From Glaciihabitans sp. INWT7 (GTDB lineage: Bacteria; Actinomycetota; Actinomycetes; Actinomycetales; Microbacteriaceae): a stretch of 64,000 bases of DNA. Location of the stretch: assembly GCF_014217685.1 (NCBI RefSeq), contig NZ_CP043653.1, forward strand, positions 2,050,419 through 2,114,418, written 5' to 3'. The position numbers and the translations under genes were made by a program. The notes under the pieces were generated by a model. That model worked only from the letters and a program-made list of their open reading frames with translations, was not told the origin of the DNA and searched no databases. Below, piece by piece: positions 33,551-42,404 of this stretch; position 1 is the first letter of the stretch, and every line of letters starts with the position of its first letter.

Positions 33551-34219
33551 TCAGTCGGTCATCTGAAGCGCGACAGCGCGCACGGGGGCGCCGTCGGCTG
33601 CTTCGAAGGCGATGGGCAGCAGCGAGATGAGCGGATCCGCGAAGTCGATCGACTGAAGGTTAGTGAGATTCTCGCTGATCACGCCGGCGACATCGGCGAT
33701 GAGGTGATGAACGGGGAATCCTTCGCCGGGGTGGTCGTCATCGGGGGTCTCATCGATATTGATCGCGTCGATCCCGAAGGTGCGGATCCCGAGCGCGATG
33801 AGGCGCGCACAGGCGTCCGCGTCGAGGAAAGGATTCGCGAAGTACTCCTCGGTGCCGTAGTGGGCGCTCCAGCCGGTGTGGAGCAGCACGATGGTGCCGG
33901 CCACCAGCAGATGTTCGAGGCCGGCGAAGTAGTCCCACGTGATGCGCCCGCGTGCCCCGGCTCTGCGGGCGTCGACCACCACACCCGGACCGACGAATCG
34001 GTCGAGGGGCAGTTCATCGAGTTTGGGCGCGGCGGCATCGAAGTGGAACGGCGCATCGACGTGGGTGCCCGTCTGCGATCCCATCGAGACGCTGAGCAGG
34101 TTGAATCCGTCGTGCTCGATCGTGGAGTGGGGGCGGAATAGCGGCACGGGATCACCCGGGTAGACCTGCGTCGTGGCGTTGACCACCAGCGAGAGATCGA
34201 CGACCGCTTTTAGCTTCAT
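33551..34219 (-). CDS. Cyclase-family (kynurenine formamidase-like) metal hydrolase
   Basis: A 222-residue amidase of the cyclase/KynB family. The core motif reads [14 protein letters not shown] near 46, where Gln replaces the first His of the usual HxGTHxDxPxHF, so metal binding may differ. Members hydrolyse N-formylkynurenine, isatin or other cyclic or formyl amides. ATG at 34219 is preferred over a TTG two codons upstream. It is the first gene of the leftward unit, divergent from the NCS1 permease across 97 bases, and its product may be the amide handled after import. Confidence 0.8.
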   Translation of the reverse strand: MKLKAVVDLSLVVNATTQVYPGDPVPLFRPHSTIEHDGFNLLSVSMGSQTGTHVDAPFHFDAAAPKLDELPLDRFVGPGVVVDARRAGARGRITWDYFAGLEHLLVAGTIVLLHTGWSAHYGTEEYFANPFLDADACARLIALGIRTFGIDAINIDETPDDDHPGEGFPVHHLIADVAGVISENLTNLQSIDFADPLISLLPIAFEAADGAPVRAVALQMTD

Positions 34220-34225
34220 AGTCAA

Positions 34226-34252
34226 AAACTATTGCACATGGAACAACACCCC
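34226..34252. promoter_or_regulatory. Possible operator between cyclase gene and NCS1 permease
   Basis: The A/T-rich segment AACTATTGCACATGGAACAA (34227-34246) stands out in a GC-rich intergenic region and has weak dyad character (TTGxxC and GxxCAA). It lies where an XRE-cupin operator serving both directions would be expected. The call is tentative. Confidence 0.3.
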
Positions 34253-34316
34253 GCTAGTGTCGGGCCAACCCTCGGAGCCCTCGCCGGGCCCGTTCGCTTC
34301 GTCGAAAGCACTTCAC

Positions 34317-35891
34317 ATGACCACACGCCCCGATGTCCGCTCCGACTCCCCCACCGAGGTGCTGAACAAGCGCCCCAAGATCACCGAGGTGGAGGTGCAC
34401 GGGGTCGACACGATCCCCGACGCCGACCGCACCTCCACCTGGCTCGACCTGCTGCGAATCCAGTTCGGTGGCGCCAACACCTTCGCCACCGTTCTGCTCG
34501 GCACCTTCCCCATCGTGCTCGGACTCTCGTTCTGGCAGGCGGTGCTCGCCACGGTCTCCGGAGTGCTTCTCGGCACCATCTTCCTCATGCCGATGGGGTT
34601 GTTCGGCCCGAAGACGGGAACCAACAACGCTGTCTCGTCCGCCGCCTTCTTCGGCGTGCGCGGTCGGATCGTCGGCTCGTTCCTCTCGCTCCTCACGGCT
34701 GTCGCGTTCTACTCGATCTCGGTCTGGGTGAGCGGCGACGCACTCGTCGGTGCGCTGACCCGGCTCGGCGGCATCCCCGATTCGCTCGGGCTGCGCACCC
34801 TCGTCTACGGCATCATCGGCGTGATAGTGATCGTGGTGGTGGTCTTCGGGTTCCAGTTCATGCTGCTCGTGAACAAGACCGCGGTGATCGCCAACACCAT
34901 CCTGATACTGCTCGCGATCGTCGCCTTCAGCGGCACTTTCGACAGTTCCTACGACCCCGGACCGAAAGGCTTCGCCCTCGGCGGATTCTGGGCGACCTTC
35001 GTCGCCGCGGCCCTCATCGTGGCATCGAACCCCATCTCGTTCGGCGCATTCCTCGGAGACTGGGCCCGCTACATCCCGCGCAACACGCCTCCCCGCAAGC
35101 TCCTCGCCGCGACGCTGTTCGGGCAGTTGCTCACCCTCATCCCCTTCCTCTTCGGAGTGGCGACCGCCACGATCGTCGCCGGCAAGAGCGACTACGTCGT
35201 CGCTCTGATCCAGGCTTCGCCCATCTGGTACGCCGTGCTGCTCATGGTCGTCGCCTTCATCGGCGGCCTTTCCACCGGCACCACCTCGCTCTATGGCACC
35301 GGGCTCGACTTCTCCTCGGTGTTCCCGAAGTTCAGCAGGGTGCAGGCCACCATCGGCATCGGGGTCGTGGCGTTCCTGTTCATCCTCACCGGCCGGATCT
35401 TCTTCGACCTGCTGGGCGCCGTCAACGCCTTCGTCGGCGCGATCATCGTCACCACGACTCCGTGGATGGTCATCATGGCGATCGGATACATCGTGAGGCG
35501 CGGAAGTTTCCGTCCCCGTGACCTCCAGGTCTTCAACCGCGGCGAGATCGGCGGCAGCTACTGGTTCCGCAACGGGGTGAACTGGCGGGGCATGGTGGCG
35601 TGGCTCGGAGCGGCGGCCCTCGGCCTGCTCTTCGCGAACTATCCGCCGATCATCATCGGACCGTTCATCAACGTCGGCGGCGGCATCGACCTCAGCCTGG
35701 CTGTCGCGGTGGTATCCGGTGCGGTGCTGTACCTCGGCGCTCTCTGGCTGTTCCCCGAACCGCGCTATGTCTTCGGAGACGATGGCCCGCGGGGAGTGCG
35801 CAGCCTGCCGGGAGAACCCCGCCCGATCGAGACCGACCACACCTCCACCGCAGCCAGGATCGCCGCCCGTCGAACGGAAGCGGCGTCATGA
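34317..35891 (+). CDS. NCS1-family nucleobase/cation symporter (cytosine permease-like)
   Basis: A 524-residue permease with about twelve membrane segments after a ~45-residue cytoplasmic N-terminus. NCS1 signatures include RIQFGGANTFATVLLGTFP near 43, FGPKTGTNNAVSSAAFFGVR near 95 and FGAFLGDWARYIPRNT near 240. The family imports cytosine, allantoin, hydantoins or related compounds with a cation. ATG at 34317 with GAAAG upstream is chosen, since homology begins just after it. It is coupled to a SnoaL-like gene by ATGA and divergent from the hydrolase/ureohydrolase genes, so it probably imports their substrate. Confidence 0.88.
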   Translation: MTTRPDVRSDSPTEVLNKRPKITEVEVHGVDTIPDADRTSTWLDLLRIQFGGANTFATVLLGTFPIVLGLSFWQAVLATVSGVLLGTIFLMPMGLFGPKTGTNNAVSSAAFFGVRGRIVGSFLSLLTAVAFYSISVWVSGDALVGALTRLGGIPDSLGLRTLVYGIIGVIVIVVVVFGFQFMLLVNKTAVIANTILILLAIVAFSGTFDSSYDPGPKGFALGGFWATFVAAALIVASNPISFGAFLGDWARYIPRNTPPRKLLAATLFGQLLTLIPFLFGVATATIVAGKSDYVVALIQASPIWYAVLLMVVAFIGGLSTGTTSLYGTGLDFSSVFPKFSRVQATIGIGVVAFLFILTGRIFFDLLGAVNAFVGAIIVTTTPWMVIMAIGYIVRRGSFRPRDLQVFNRGEIGGSYWFRNGVNWRGMVAWLGAAALGLLFANYPPIIIGPFINVGGGIDLSLAVAVVSGAVLYLGALWLFPEPRYVFGDDGPRGVRSLPGEPRPIETDHTSTAARIAARRTEAAS

Positions 35892-36286
35892 TCGAGGCAC
35901 CGGTACCGACCGAGGCGGATGCCCTCGCCGCCGCCGACCGCATCATCGACGACTTCGCCCACCACCGTCGGGATGCCTATTTCGCCGGGTTCTCCCCCGA
36001 GGCCACGTTCCTGTTCCACAACGTCGACCACCGCCTCGAAGCCCGGAAAGCCTACGAGGAGCTGTGGGCGCAGTGGGAGGCCGAGGGTTTCCGGGTGCGG
36101 GGGTGCAGATCGTCGAACCGTCGCATCCAACTGCTCGGCACGGTGGCGGTGTTCAGCCACGATGTCGACACCGACTCGGAGGTCGCGGGGGTCGCCGAAA
36201 CCTCGCACGAGCGCGAGACGATTGTGCTTGCCTTCGCCGACGGGGGTTGGCTCGGGGTGCACGAGCATCTCTCCCAGCGGGAGTAG
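35888..36286 (+). CDS. SnoaL/NTF2-like protein
   Basis: A 132-residue protein with an NTF2-like fold: an N-terminal helical DALAAADRIIDDFAHHRRDA, then FHNVDHRLEARKAYEELW and a C-terminal ETIVLAFADGGWLGVHEHLS. Such proteins act as small isomerases, hydrolases or binding modules. Its ATG overlaps the permease stop (ATGA), so it is made with the transporter and may process the imported compound. It converges on the amidohydrolase gene. Confidence 0.75.
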   Translation: MIEAPVPTEADALAAADRIIDDFAHHRRDAYFAGFSPEATFLFHNVDHRLEARKAYEELWAQWEAEGFRVRGCRSSNRRIQLLGTVAVFSHDVDTDSEVAGVAETSHERETIVLAFADGGWLGVHEHLSQRE

Positions 36287-36303
36287 CGCCGCTCGACGTG
36301 CCG

Positions 36304-37773
36304 CTAAGCGCCGAGCGTGTCGTGGGTGAACGTGCCGGCGATCAGTGTCGCTGAGACCGGCATCGCGCGCAGCTCGTCGCCGCCGGCTGTGAGAGGGTCG
36401 ATGTCGACGACGCACAGGTCGGCGATATCTCCCGCAATGACGCGACGGCGGCCGTGTGCCGATGCCCCGACGGCCTCAGCCGCGGTGATCGACTGCTCCG
36501 GATGCCAGGGGGCGCGCCCGTCGCGTGCGCGTGCGACCGCCGCGGCGATCGTGATCCACGGATCGAGCGGGGCGACCGGCGCATCCGATCCAAGCACCAC
36601 TGTCGCCCCCGCGTCGAAGAGGCTCCGCAGCGGGAAGGCGCGTGAGGTGCGGCCCGACCAGTAGCGGTCGGCGACATCGCGGTCGTCCATGGCCTGTTCG
36701 GGCTGCACGCTCGCGGTGATCCCGAGGGCGGCGAACCTCGGAAGATCCGCGTTGCGCAGCAGCTGCGCGTGCTCGATGCGACCGTGGCATCCCACCGCCT
36801 CGAATGCATCGAGCGCGATGCGATTCGCGTCATCACCGATCGCGTGCACAGCGGGAAGGAGCCCCGCGGCCGAGACCCGCCGCAACAGCGGCAACAAGTC
36901 CTCTGGAGCAACGGTGAGCATGCCGTGGGAGTGCTGATGCCCCTCGAGTCCCGGGTATTCGTCGACGCAGAAGGCCGTCCGGGTGTTGAGGGACCCGTCG
37001 ATGAGGATCTTGAACGGCCCGACCGCGAGGAGCTCGCCGGTGTCGGGTACGACCTGTCCGGTGCGATGGCCGGCGGTGATCGCCGCGTCGAGATGCTCGG
37101 TGTAGATCCCGGCGGAAATACGCAGGGCACGCGACCCTGCGGCCATCCGGCGGCGCCACACGGCGAGGTTGTCGGCCATCTCGAAGTCGACGACCCCGAC
37201 AACTCCCCGGGAAGCCGCGGTCTGGGCGGCTTCGGCCACCCACCCGTCGAGCACGCCGTCCGGCACGTCCTGCAACGAATCTGTCACCCCGAAGGCGTCG
37301 TCTTCGCGCAGGAGGCCGGTCGCGTGACCGCCGAAGCCGAACCGGTCGAGCGCCGCACTGTTCAGCCAGCAGCAGTGGAGGTCCCCACTCACGAGCACGG
37401 TCGGCAACGAGCCGGTGGCCTCGTCGAGCACCGCTGCGGTCGGGAGGTCCGGCCAGAGTCCATCGCGGAAGCCGAACCCGACAAGGGGCACTCCCGGCTC
37501 GGGGGGTCGCACAATGGCAGCGGCCGCCATGATCGCGGCGGCCTCCGCCGCGGAACCGGCCGCCGACACATCCACCCGTCGCCGGGCGAGGGCATGCTGG
37601 CTGAGATGCACGTGGTCGTCCCAGAGTCCGGGCACGACATGACGGCCCTCGAGGTCGATCGACCGGTCGGCGGTGAGACCGGCGCCGATCCGGCTGACCA
37701 GTCCGTTCTCGAGGAGCAGATCGACAGGCTCGGCCCCCTCGATCCGGCCGTTGCGCAGGACGAGCCCGGTCAC
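36304..37773 (-). CDS. Amidohydrolase family protein (YtcJ/NfdA-like)
   Basis: A 489-residue metal-dependent hydrolase of the amidohydrolase superfamily. It shows DDHVHLSQH near 54 (metal His pair), VGPFKILIDGSLNTRTAF near 250 with the bridging-Lys region, HAIGDDANR near 304, IEHAQLL near 325 and the catalytic Asp in VLGSDAPVAPLDPW near 395. YtcJ-like enzymes cleave formamides or other amide bonds, but the substrate is not inferable. The GTG start overlaps the PaiB-like stop (GTGA). Confidence 0.85.
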   Translation of the reverse strand: MTGLVLRNGRIEGAEPVDLLLENGLVSRIGAGLTADRSIDLEGRHVVPGLWDDHVHLSQHALARRRVDVSAAGSAAEAAAIMAAAAIVRPPEPGVPLVGFGFRDGLWPDLPTAAVLDEATGSLPTVLVSGDLHCCWLNSAALDRFGFGGHATGLLREDDAFGVTDSLQDVPDGVLDGWVAEAAQTAASRGVVGVVDFEMADNLAVWRRRMAAGSRALRISAGIYTEHLDAAITAGHRTGQVVPDTGELLAVGPFKILIDGSLNTRTAFCVDEYPGLEGHQHSHGMLTVAPEDLLPLLRRVSAAGLLPAVHAIGDDANRIALDAFEAVGCHGRIEHAQLLRNADLPRFAALGITASVQPEQAMDDRDVADRYWSGRTSRAFPLRSLFDAGATVVLGSDAPVAPLDPWITIAAAVARARDGRAPWHPEQSITAAEAVGASAHGRRRVIAGDIADLCVVDIDPLTAGGDELRAMPVSATLIAGTFTHDTLGA

Positions 37774-38390
37774 GACGCGACCTCGTTCGCGCGACGCATT
37801 TCCGCAGCGAGCGGCGCGCTCGAGTAGGCCCCGTCACCCTCGAGCTGGTTCACGATTCGCTCGACTACGGCGTGCTCCTTGTTCTGGCTCAACTTGAGCC
37901 GGGCATCGAATCGCGTGACGCGCAACCGCAGCCCGACGGTGCCGGTGGCGATGTGGCGGGCGGCGGACTCGTCGATCTGAAGCGACATCGGCTCGGGCAT
38001 CCGCTGTTCGAAATGATCGACGAGCCGGCCGAGCACCGCGAAGTTCTCCTCTTCTGACAGGAGCTCCGGGGTTCCGTAGAGGTGGGCGGTGACGTGATTC
38101 CAGGTGGGTACGAAGTCCTCGGACTCGTACCACCCGGGCGAGATGTACCCGTGCGGGCCCTGGATGATCACCAGCACCTCGTGCTGGCCCAGTTCGTGGA
38201 GCCTCTCGTCCGGTCTGCCGACGTGACTGACGATGCTGATGCCGTCGGCGTCTTCCTCGAGCAACACCGGGTAGTGCGAGGCGACCATCCCCGACGCGGG
38301 GCTGGAGACGATCGTCGCCCAGGGGTTCTCGCGGATGAGCCACTTCACCTCATCCGGGTCCGTGAGCAGGTAGTCGGGAGTGAAGCGCAT
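37770..38390 (-). CDS. PaiB-like FMN-binding protein
   Basis: A 206-residue split-barrel flavin-binding protein annotated in relatives as 'FMN-binding negative transcriptional regulator'. Typical segments are ENPWATIVSS near 21, ASHYPVLLEED near 37, SHVGRPDERL near 55, and GPHGYISPGWYES with VPTWNHVTAHLYG near 78-105. The real function in most bacteria is unproven. It lies between the Nei glycosylase and the amidohydrolase on the same strand, coupled to the latter. Confidence 0.85.
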   Translation of the reverse strand: MRFTPDYLLTDPDEVKWLIRENPWATIVSSPASGMVASHYPVLLEEDADGISIVSHVGRPDERLHELGQHEVLVIIQGPHGYISPGWYESEDFVPTWNHVTAHLYGTPELLSEEENFAVLGRLVDHFEQRMPEPMSLQIDESAARHIATGTVGLRLRVTRFDARLKLSQNKEHAVVERIVNQLEGDGAYSSAPLAAEMRRANEVAS

Positions 38391-38414
38391 GGTCCCATTC
38401 TGGCGTAGAGAAAC

Positions 38415-39392
38415 TCAGGCCTGATCGGTGGGGCACCAGTAGAGTTTGCGGCCGCCGAGCTCCTCCAACGCGATATTCGTGCCGCAGACCCGGCAGGGCA
38501 GGCCGGCGCGGTGATAGACCCAGTGCCGGTCATCCCGGTGCGCGAGAGCCTTGCGTCGAGCCGCTGGCGTGAGTCCGTCCATCGTGAGCATCTGGCCGGT
38601 CTTCACACCGATGGCGAGCAGCCGACACCAGTCCCGCCACAGGGCACGCAGGGTCTCCTCCGGCACCATCTTGCCGGGGGTGTGCGGGTTGAGCCTGGCG
38701 CGGAACAGCAGTTCGGCGCGATAGACATTGCCGATGCCGCTCACGACGGACTGGTCCATGAGCAGCAGCGCGATCGGGGTCGGCTTCTTCTGGATGACGC
38801 TCACGAACCGCTCCTCCCCCGCCTTCTGGTCGTCGACCAGGGGATCCGGGCCGAGTTTCGCGATCGAGGCCTCTACCTGCTCCGGCGTCTGCACCTCGCA
38901 GGCCGTCGGTCCGCGCAGATCGGCGACGGTGTCGTGGGTGAGCAGGCGAACGCGCACCGCGCCGACCGGATCGGGCGGGAAGGGGGTGTCCGCGTCGCGC
39001 AGCACCTCCTGCTCCGACATCCGCAGCCGGGTGCGCCGCGGGGCGCCGATGCTCGAGAGCGAGTCCTCGGCCGCATCCCGATCAAGGACCGTGCCGCGCT
39101 GATTGGTCTGGCCCATGCGTCCGTTGGCGGATGCGACGGTGGCATCCGCGGTGAAGTCGCCGGCGAAATCCCAGGCTCCGTAGAGCCCGAGATGCACCCG
39201 GAGCCACAGGTGGTTGTCGAACTCGAGGAACATCTGCTTGCCGACGGCGCGCGCGTCGATCATGCTGTGCCCGTCGAGGAGTGCTGCCCCCTCGGCGAAG
39301 CGGCCCTGCGGAGAAGACACGGCGGTCTGCTTGCCCACGAAATGTCGGGCGAACTGGCGGGCGATGCGGTGGACGGAATGGCCTTCTGGCAC
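38415..39392 (-). CDS. Fpg/Nei family DNA glycosylase (Nei2-like)
   Basis: A 325-residue endonuclease VIII-type base-excision repair enzyme. It begins MPEGHSVHR, so the catalytic Pro and Glu follow the processed Met. The helix-two-turn-helix region includes VVSGIGNVYRAELLF near 215. The C-terminal zinc finger reads CRVCG then LYWCPTDQ, so Asp stands where the fourth Cys ligand is usual. The GTG start at 39392 lies 2 bases after rpiB, so the two are cotranscribed. Confidence 0.9.
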   Translation of the reverse strand: MPEGHSVHRIARQFARHFVGKQTAVSSPQGRFAEGAALLDGHSMIDARAVGKQMFLEFDNHLWLRVHLGLYGAWDFAGDFTADATVASANGRMGQTNQRGTVLDRDAAEDSLSSIGAPRRTRLRMSEQEVLRDADTPFPPDPVGAVRVRLLTHDTVADLRGPTACEVQTPEQVEASIAKLGPDPLVDDQKAGEERFVSVIQKKPTPIALLLMDQSVVSGIGNVYRAELLFRARLNPHTPGKMVPEETLRALWRDWCRLLAIGVKTGQMLTMDGLTPAARRKALAHRDDRHWVYHRAGLPCRVCGTNIALEELGGRKLYWCPTDQA

Positions 39393-39394
39393 TG

Positions 39395-39880
39395 TCAGTC
39401 GATCTCGTGGCCGGCGATCGCGCCCGTCGCCTCGTACTCGGAGAGCTGGGCGATGCGGCGCGCGTGCCGCTCCTCACCCGAGAATGGTTCGGAGATGAAA
39501 GTGTCGATGAAGAGCTTCGCCTCGTCGACGCTGTGCTGCCGCGCGCCGATGGCGATGAGGTTCGCATCGTTGTGCTGGCGGGCCAACAGCGCGGTCGACA
39601 CGTTCCAGACCAGGGCGGCCCGGGCGCCGAGCACCTTGTTGGCCGCCATCTGCTCGCCGTTCCCCGAGCCGCCGAATACGATCCCGAGCGCCTCGACGCC
39701 GGCCTCCTGGTCTGCGACGGTGCCACGCGCCGCATTGATGCAGAAGCTCGGGTAGTCATCCACCGCGTCGTAGACCTTCGGGCCGTGGTCGACGACCTCG
39801 TGGCCGGCGGCACGGAGGTGCTGCTGCAGATCCTCGCTGAATTCGAGCCCGGCGTGGTCGGTGGCGATATGGATGCGCAT
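39395..39880 (-). CDS. rpiB: Ribose-5-phosphate isomerase B
   Basis: A 161-residue LacAB/RpiB-family sugar isomerase interconverting ribose-5-phosphate and ribulose-5-phosphate. It has the N-terminal RIHIATDHAG with the active-site Asp-His, a GGSGNGEQMAANK phosphate loop near 70, and HNDANLIAIGARQHS near 102. The ATG at 39880 gives the normal family length. Upstream codons in frame are unrelated. It directly precedes nei. Confidence 0.93.
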   Translation of the reverse strand: MRIHIATDHAGLEFSEDLQQHLRAAGHEVVDHGPKVYDAVDDYPSFCINAARGTVADQEAGVEALGIVFGGSGNGEQMAANKVLGARAALVWNVSTALLARQHNDANLIAIGARQHSVDEAKLFIDTFISEPFSGEERHARRIAQLSEYEATGAIAGHEID

Positions 39881-39918
39881 GATCTCCAATTTAGGCGATG
39901 CGCTCGGGCGATACGCGC

Positions 39919-40314
39919 CTAGGCGAGGTAGACCTTGCGAATCGTCTCGGTCACCGTCCACACCGTGCGTTCGCCGGCGGAGAGTCGAGCTACCGATCCC
40001 GCGGAGAGGTGCATGACCCTGCCATCGGCGTCGAAGCTGACCGTTGCGCGACCGGCGATCACGACGAAGACCTCGTCGGTCTCGACATCGCGCATCGATC
40101 CGACCGTCATCTCCCACACCCCGACCTCCCGGTCGCCGAGAGTGGTGATGGTCGTGAAGCCGGTGCTCGGCGCCCCGCTCACGACCTGCTCGAGCGCAAC
40201 CCGCTCCAGAACGATCTCCACCTCACCGGCGGCGACCGCGACGTCTTTGGGGCCCGCCCCGCAACCCGGCACCGTCTCGGAACCCGGCACCGTCACGGAA
40301 CCCGGCACCGTCAT
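39919..40314 (-). CDS. Small cupin (DUF861-like) protein
   Basis: A 131-residue protein with one cupin barrel (VGVWEMTVGSMRDVETDEVF, then VIAGRATVSFDADGRVMHLS, then RTVWTVTETIRKVYLA). This matches the Cupin_3/DUF861 type, sometimes involved in ureidoglycolate or amine metabolism. Its first ~18 residues are a repeated TVPGSV/TVPGSE motif created by an 18-bp tandem DNA repeat, so the true N-terminus may begin later. It overlaps the TIGR03086 gene by 4 bases. Confidence 0.75.
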   Translation of the reverse strand: MTVPGSVTVPGSETVPGCGAGPKDVAVAAGEVEIVLERVALEQVVSGAPSTGFTTITTLGDREVGVWEMTVGSMRDVETDEVFVVIAGRATVSFDADGRVMHLSAGSVARLSAGERTVWTVTETIRKVYLA

Positions 40315-40321
40315 GGAACCC
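40261..40321 (-). repeat. 18-bp tandem repeat at the TIGR03086/cupin gene junction
   Basis: Three units (40261, 40279, 40297) and part of a fourth, with few differences. It spans the stop of the upstream gene and the start of the cupin gene, and encodes the TVPGSx hexapeptides. Confidence 0.85.
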
Positions 40322-40892
40322 AGTATCCGACGCGGGCGAGAAGCCTGGTCTCGGCGTCCGCGTCAGCGGGCACCGTGATCTCGGGCGGGAAGACCCCCAT
40401 CGCCCGGAAGCCATCGATCTGCGGCCCCACGATCTCCCAGAGGCCGTCGACGAGCGGATCGGGCAGCGAGTAGTCGAGACCGATGAACTTCGCGATCGAC
40501 CAGGCCTGGAATGCGCGATAGGTGCTCGTGTGGACGAGGTAGTCGCCGAGGGGGAAGTCGCCGTAACTCAGGTGGACCGTGCGCGCGAGGTCGAGATCGC
40601 CGGTGACGGCCTCGGTCGCCGCGTCGTTGATCTCGCCGTAGTTGCCGATCGGGTCGTCGCCGAGCAGGTCGCCGTCGTGTCGAGCGCCCACCTCCTCCGT
40701 GGTGCGCCCGGCCAGCACGTCCGGCACCCAGGCCTCATCGAAGGCGTGGTACGCGAGGATGTCGCGCAGCGTCGGGTTCGGCTTTCGGGACCAGTCGGTC
40801 GGAGCGGCGAGGGACAGCTGGTCGGCATCGACCATATCGATGACCTCCCGCAGGGCGGCGTCGGACATGAGGAAGAGATCCTGTTGGTTCAT
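40311..40892 (-). CDS. TIGR03086 family (DinB/MDMPI-like) protein
   Basis: A 193-residue helical-bundle protein of the mycothiol-dependent maleylpyruvate isomerase N-terminal type. It carries LTIDYA-like helices reading TLRDILAYHAFDEAWVPDVL near 42 and YGDFPLGDYLVHTSTYRAFQ near 110, with His residues suited to metal binding. These proteins use or bind mycothiol-type thiols, and the substrate is unknown. The ATG at 40892 is preferred over a GTG two codons earlier. Confidence 0.75.
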   Translation of the reverse strand: MNQQDLFLMSDAALREVIDMVDADQLSLAAPTDWSRKPNPTLRDILAYHAFDEAWVPDVLAGRTTEEVGARHDGDLLGDDPIGNYGEINDAATEAVTGDLDLARTVHLSYGDFPLGDYLVHTSTYRAFQAWSIAKFIGLDYSLPDPLVDGLWEIVGPQIDGFRAMGVFPPEITVPADADAETRLLARVGYWVP

Positions 40893-40946
40893 GCCCACAC
40901 GCTACTGCCGGCCGCCGACGCCCGGAAGATGCCGACGCCCGGAAGA

Positions 40947-42371
40947 TCAGGAGTCGAAACCGAGCCCTGCCGCATCCAGAGCCTTCAGAAACAGGTTGCG
41001 GCGGCCGCCGTCGTGGTCGGCCCGGTCGAGCGCCCACTTGGTGGCCTGCACGCCCGCATAGGTCGCCGGCTCCGGCGGGAACGGCAGGGGCGTCGAGCGC
41101 ACCATCTCTAGCTCTGTGCGCTCGGTCGGCTCCCCCGCCAGGTGATCGAGCATGACATTGGCGGCGAAACGGCTCGCTCCGACACCGAGCCCGGTGAAGC
41201 CTGCGGCGTAGGCCACCCGACCGCGGCGGGCGAGTCCGAAGAAGGCGCAGAATCTCGTGCTGGTGTCGATCACTCCGGCCCAGCGGTGGCTGAACTTCAC
41301 CCCTTCGAGCTGGGGGAAGGTCGTGAAGAAGTGGCTGGCGAGTCTCTGGAACGACTGCGGCCGGTCGTCATAGCCCGCACGGATGCGTCCGCCGTAGTGG
41401 TAGATCGCGTCGTAGCCGCCCCAGAGGATGCGGTTGTCGGCGCTCAGGCGGTAGTAGTGGAACTGGTTGGCGAGATCGGCGATGCCCTGCCTGCCCTCCC
41501 ACCCGATAGAGGCGAGCTGGGCATCCGTCAACGGCTCGGTCATGAGCACGTAGTCGTACACCGGCACGGTGTGCAGCCGGTACCGCTTGAGCAGCGACGG
41601 GAAGGCGTTCGTGGCGAGGGCCACCCGCTCGGCGCTGACGAAGCCGCCATCGGTGGTGAGCGTCACGGCGCCGGTGGGCAGCTCGCTGTCGATGCCCCGC
41701 ACCGGTGAGTTCTCGCGGATGTCCACTCCTGCCTCCACACAGGCCCGGGCGAGTTCCGCGGCGAGTTTCGCCGGGTGCACGAGCGCCGTCGCGTGCCGGC
41801 TCCACAGTCCGCCCTGGTAGGTGGGCGAATCGACGAGGGAGCGGATGCCCGCGGCGTCGTAGTACAGCTCGCCATCGCCGTCGTGGGCGGCCCCGAGCTC
41901 GGGAAGCTGGTAGCTCTCGGTGGCGACGGCGAGCGAGCCGGTCCGCTCGAAGTCGCAGTCGAGACCGAGCCTGGCGACGGTCGCCTGGATCTCGTCCAGG
42001 TTCTCCGCGCCGAGCCTGTCCAGCTGCGCCAGCTCCTGGGGAAAGCGGGCGAGTCCGTTGGACTCCCCGTGGGTGAGGGATGCCTCGCAGAAACCTCCGT
42101 TGCGCCCGGAGGCGGCCCAGCCGATGGTCTTCGCCTCGAGCACGATCACACGCGTGCCGGGATCCCGCTCGATCGCCTGCAGCGCCGTCCACAGCCCCGT
42201 GTAGCCGCCGCCGACCACGGCGAGGTCGTAGTGCACGGTGCCGGAGTGGCGCGGGTGTGTCGACCGCCGGCCGAGGTCGTCGAGCCAGAACGGGGCGAGC
42301 CGGGCATCCGCCAGCGAGTCTGTGATGATGCGGGCGTCGGGTGCGGATCGTTCGAAAACCGTGCGTGCCAT
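40947..42371 (-). CDS. FAD-dependent amine/amino-acid oxidoreductase (DAO family)
   Basis: A 474-residue flavoprotein. The dinucleotide-binding motif DLAVVGGGYTGLWTALQAIE lies near 50, with the GRNGGFCEASLTHG segment near 92 and a C-terminal AAGFTGLGVGASRFAAN block that closes the FAD site near 390. It resembles PuuB-type gamma-glutamylputrescine oxidoreductases and related amine oxidases. With the ureohydrolase and cupin regulators in this part of the window, an amine substrate is plausible but unproven. Confidence 0.87.
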   Translation of the reverse strand: MARTVFERSAPDARIITDSLADARLAPFWLDDLGRRSTHPRHSGTVHYDLAVVGGGYTGLWTALQAIERDPGTRVIVLEAKTIGWAASGRNGGFCEASLTHGESNGLARFPQELAQLDRLGAENLDEIQATVARLGLDCDFERTGSLAVATESYQLPELGAAHDGDGELYYDAAGIRSLVDSPTYQGGLWSRHATALVHPAKLAAELARACVEAGVDIRENSPVRGIDSELPTGAVTLTTDGGFVSAERVALATNAFPSLLKRYRLHTVPVYDYVLMTEPLTDAQLASIGWEGRQGIADLANQFHYYRLSADNRILWGGYDAIYHYGGRIRAGYDDRPQSFQRLASHFFTTFPQLEGVKFSHRWAGVIDTSTRFCAFFGLARRGRVAYAAGFTGLGVGASRFAANVMLDHLAGEPTERTELEMVRSTPLPFPPEPATYAGVQATKWALDRADHDGGRRNLFLKALDAAGLGFDS

Positions 42372-42404
42372 GGCCCAACCCTACGGTCGCCGGGCGGGCA
42401 GCGC

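Noticed and set aside
34254-35840. 528-codon minus-strand frame opposite the NCS1 permease
   Set aside because: It is a shadow of a membrane-protein gene; the hydrophobic codons of the permease read as Glu/Asp/His/Arg in reverse.
39395-40117. 240-residue form of rpiB
   Set aside because: The additional N-terminal residues lie antisense/overlapping to the cupin region and are unrelated to RpiB. The ATG at 39880 gives the standard beginning and length.
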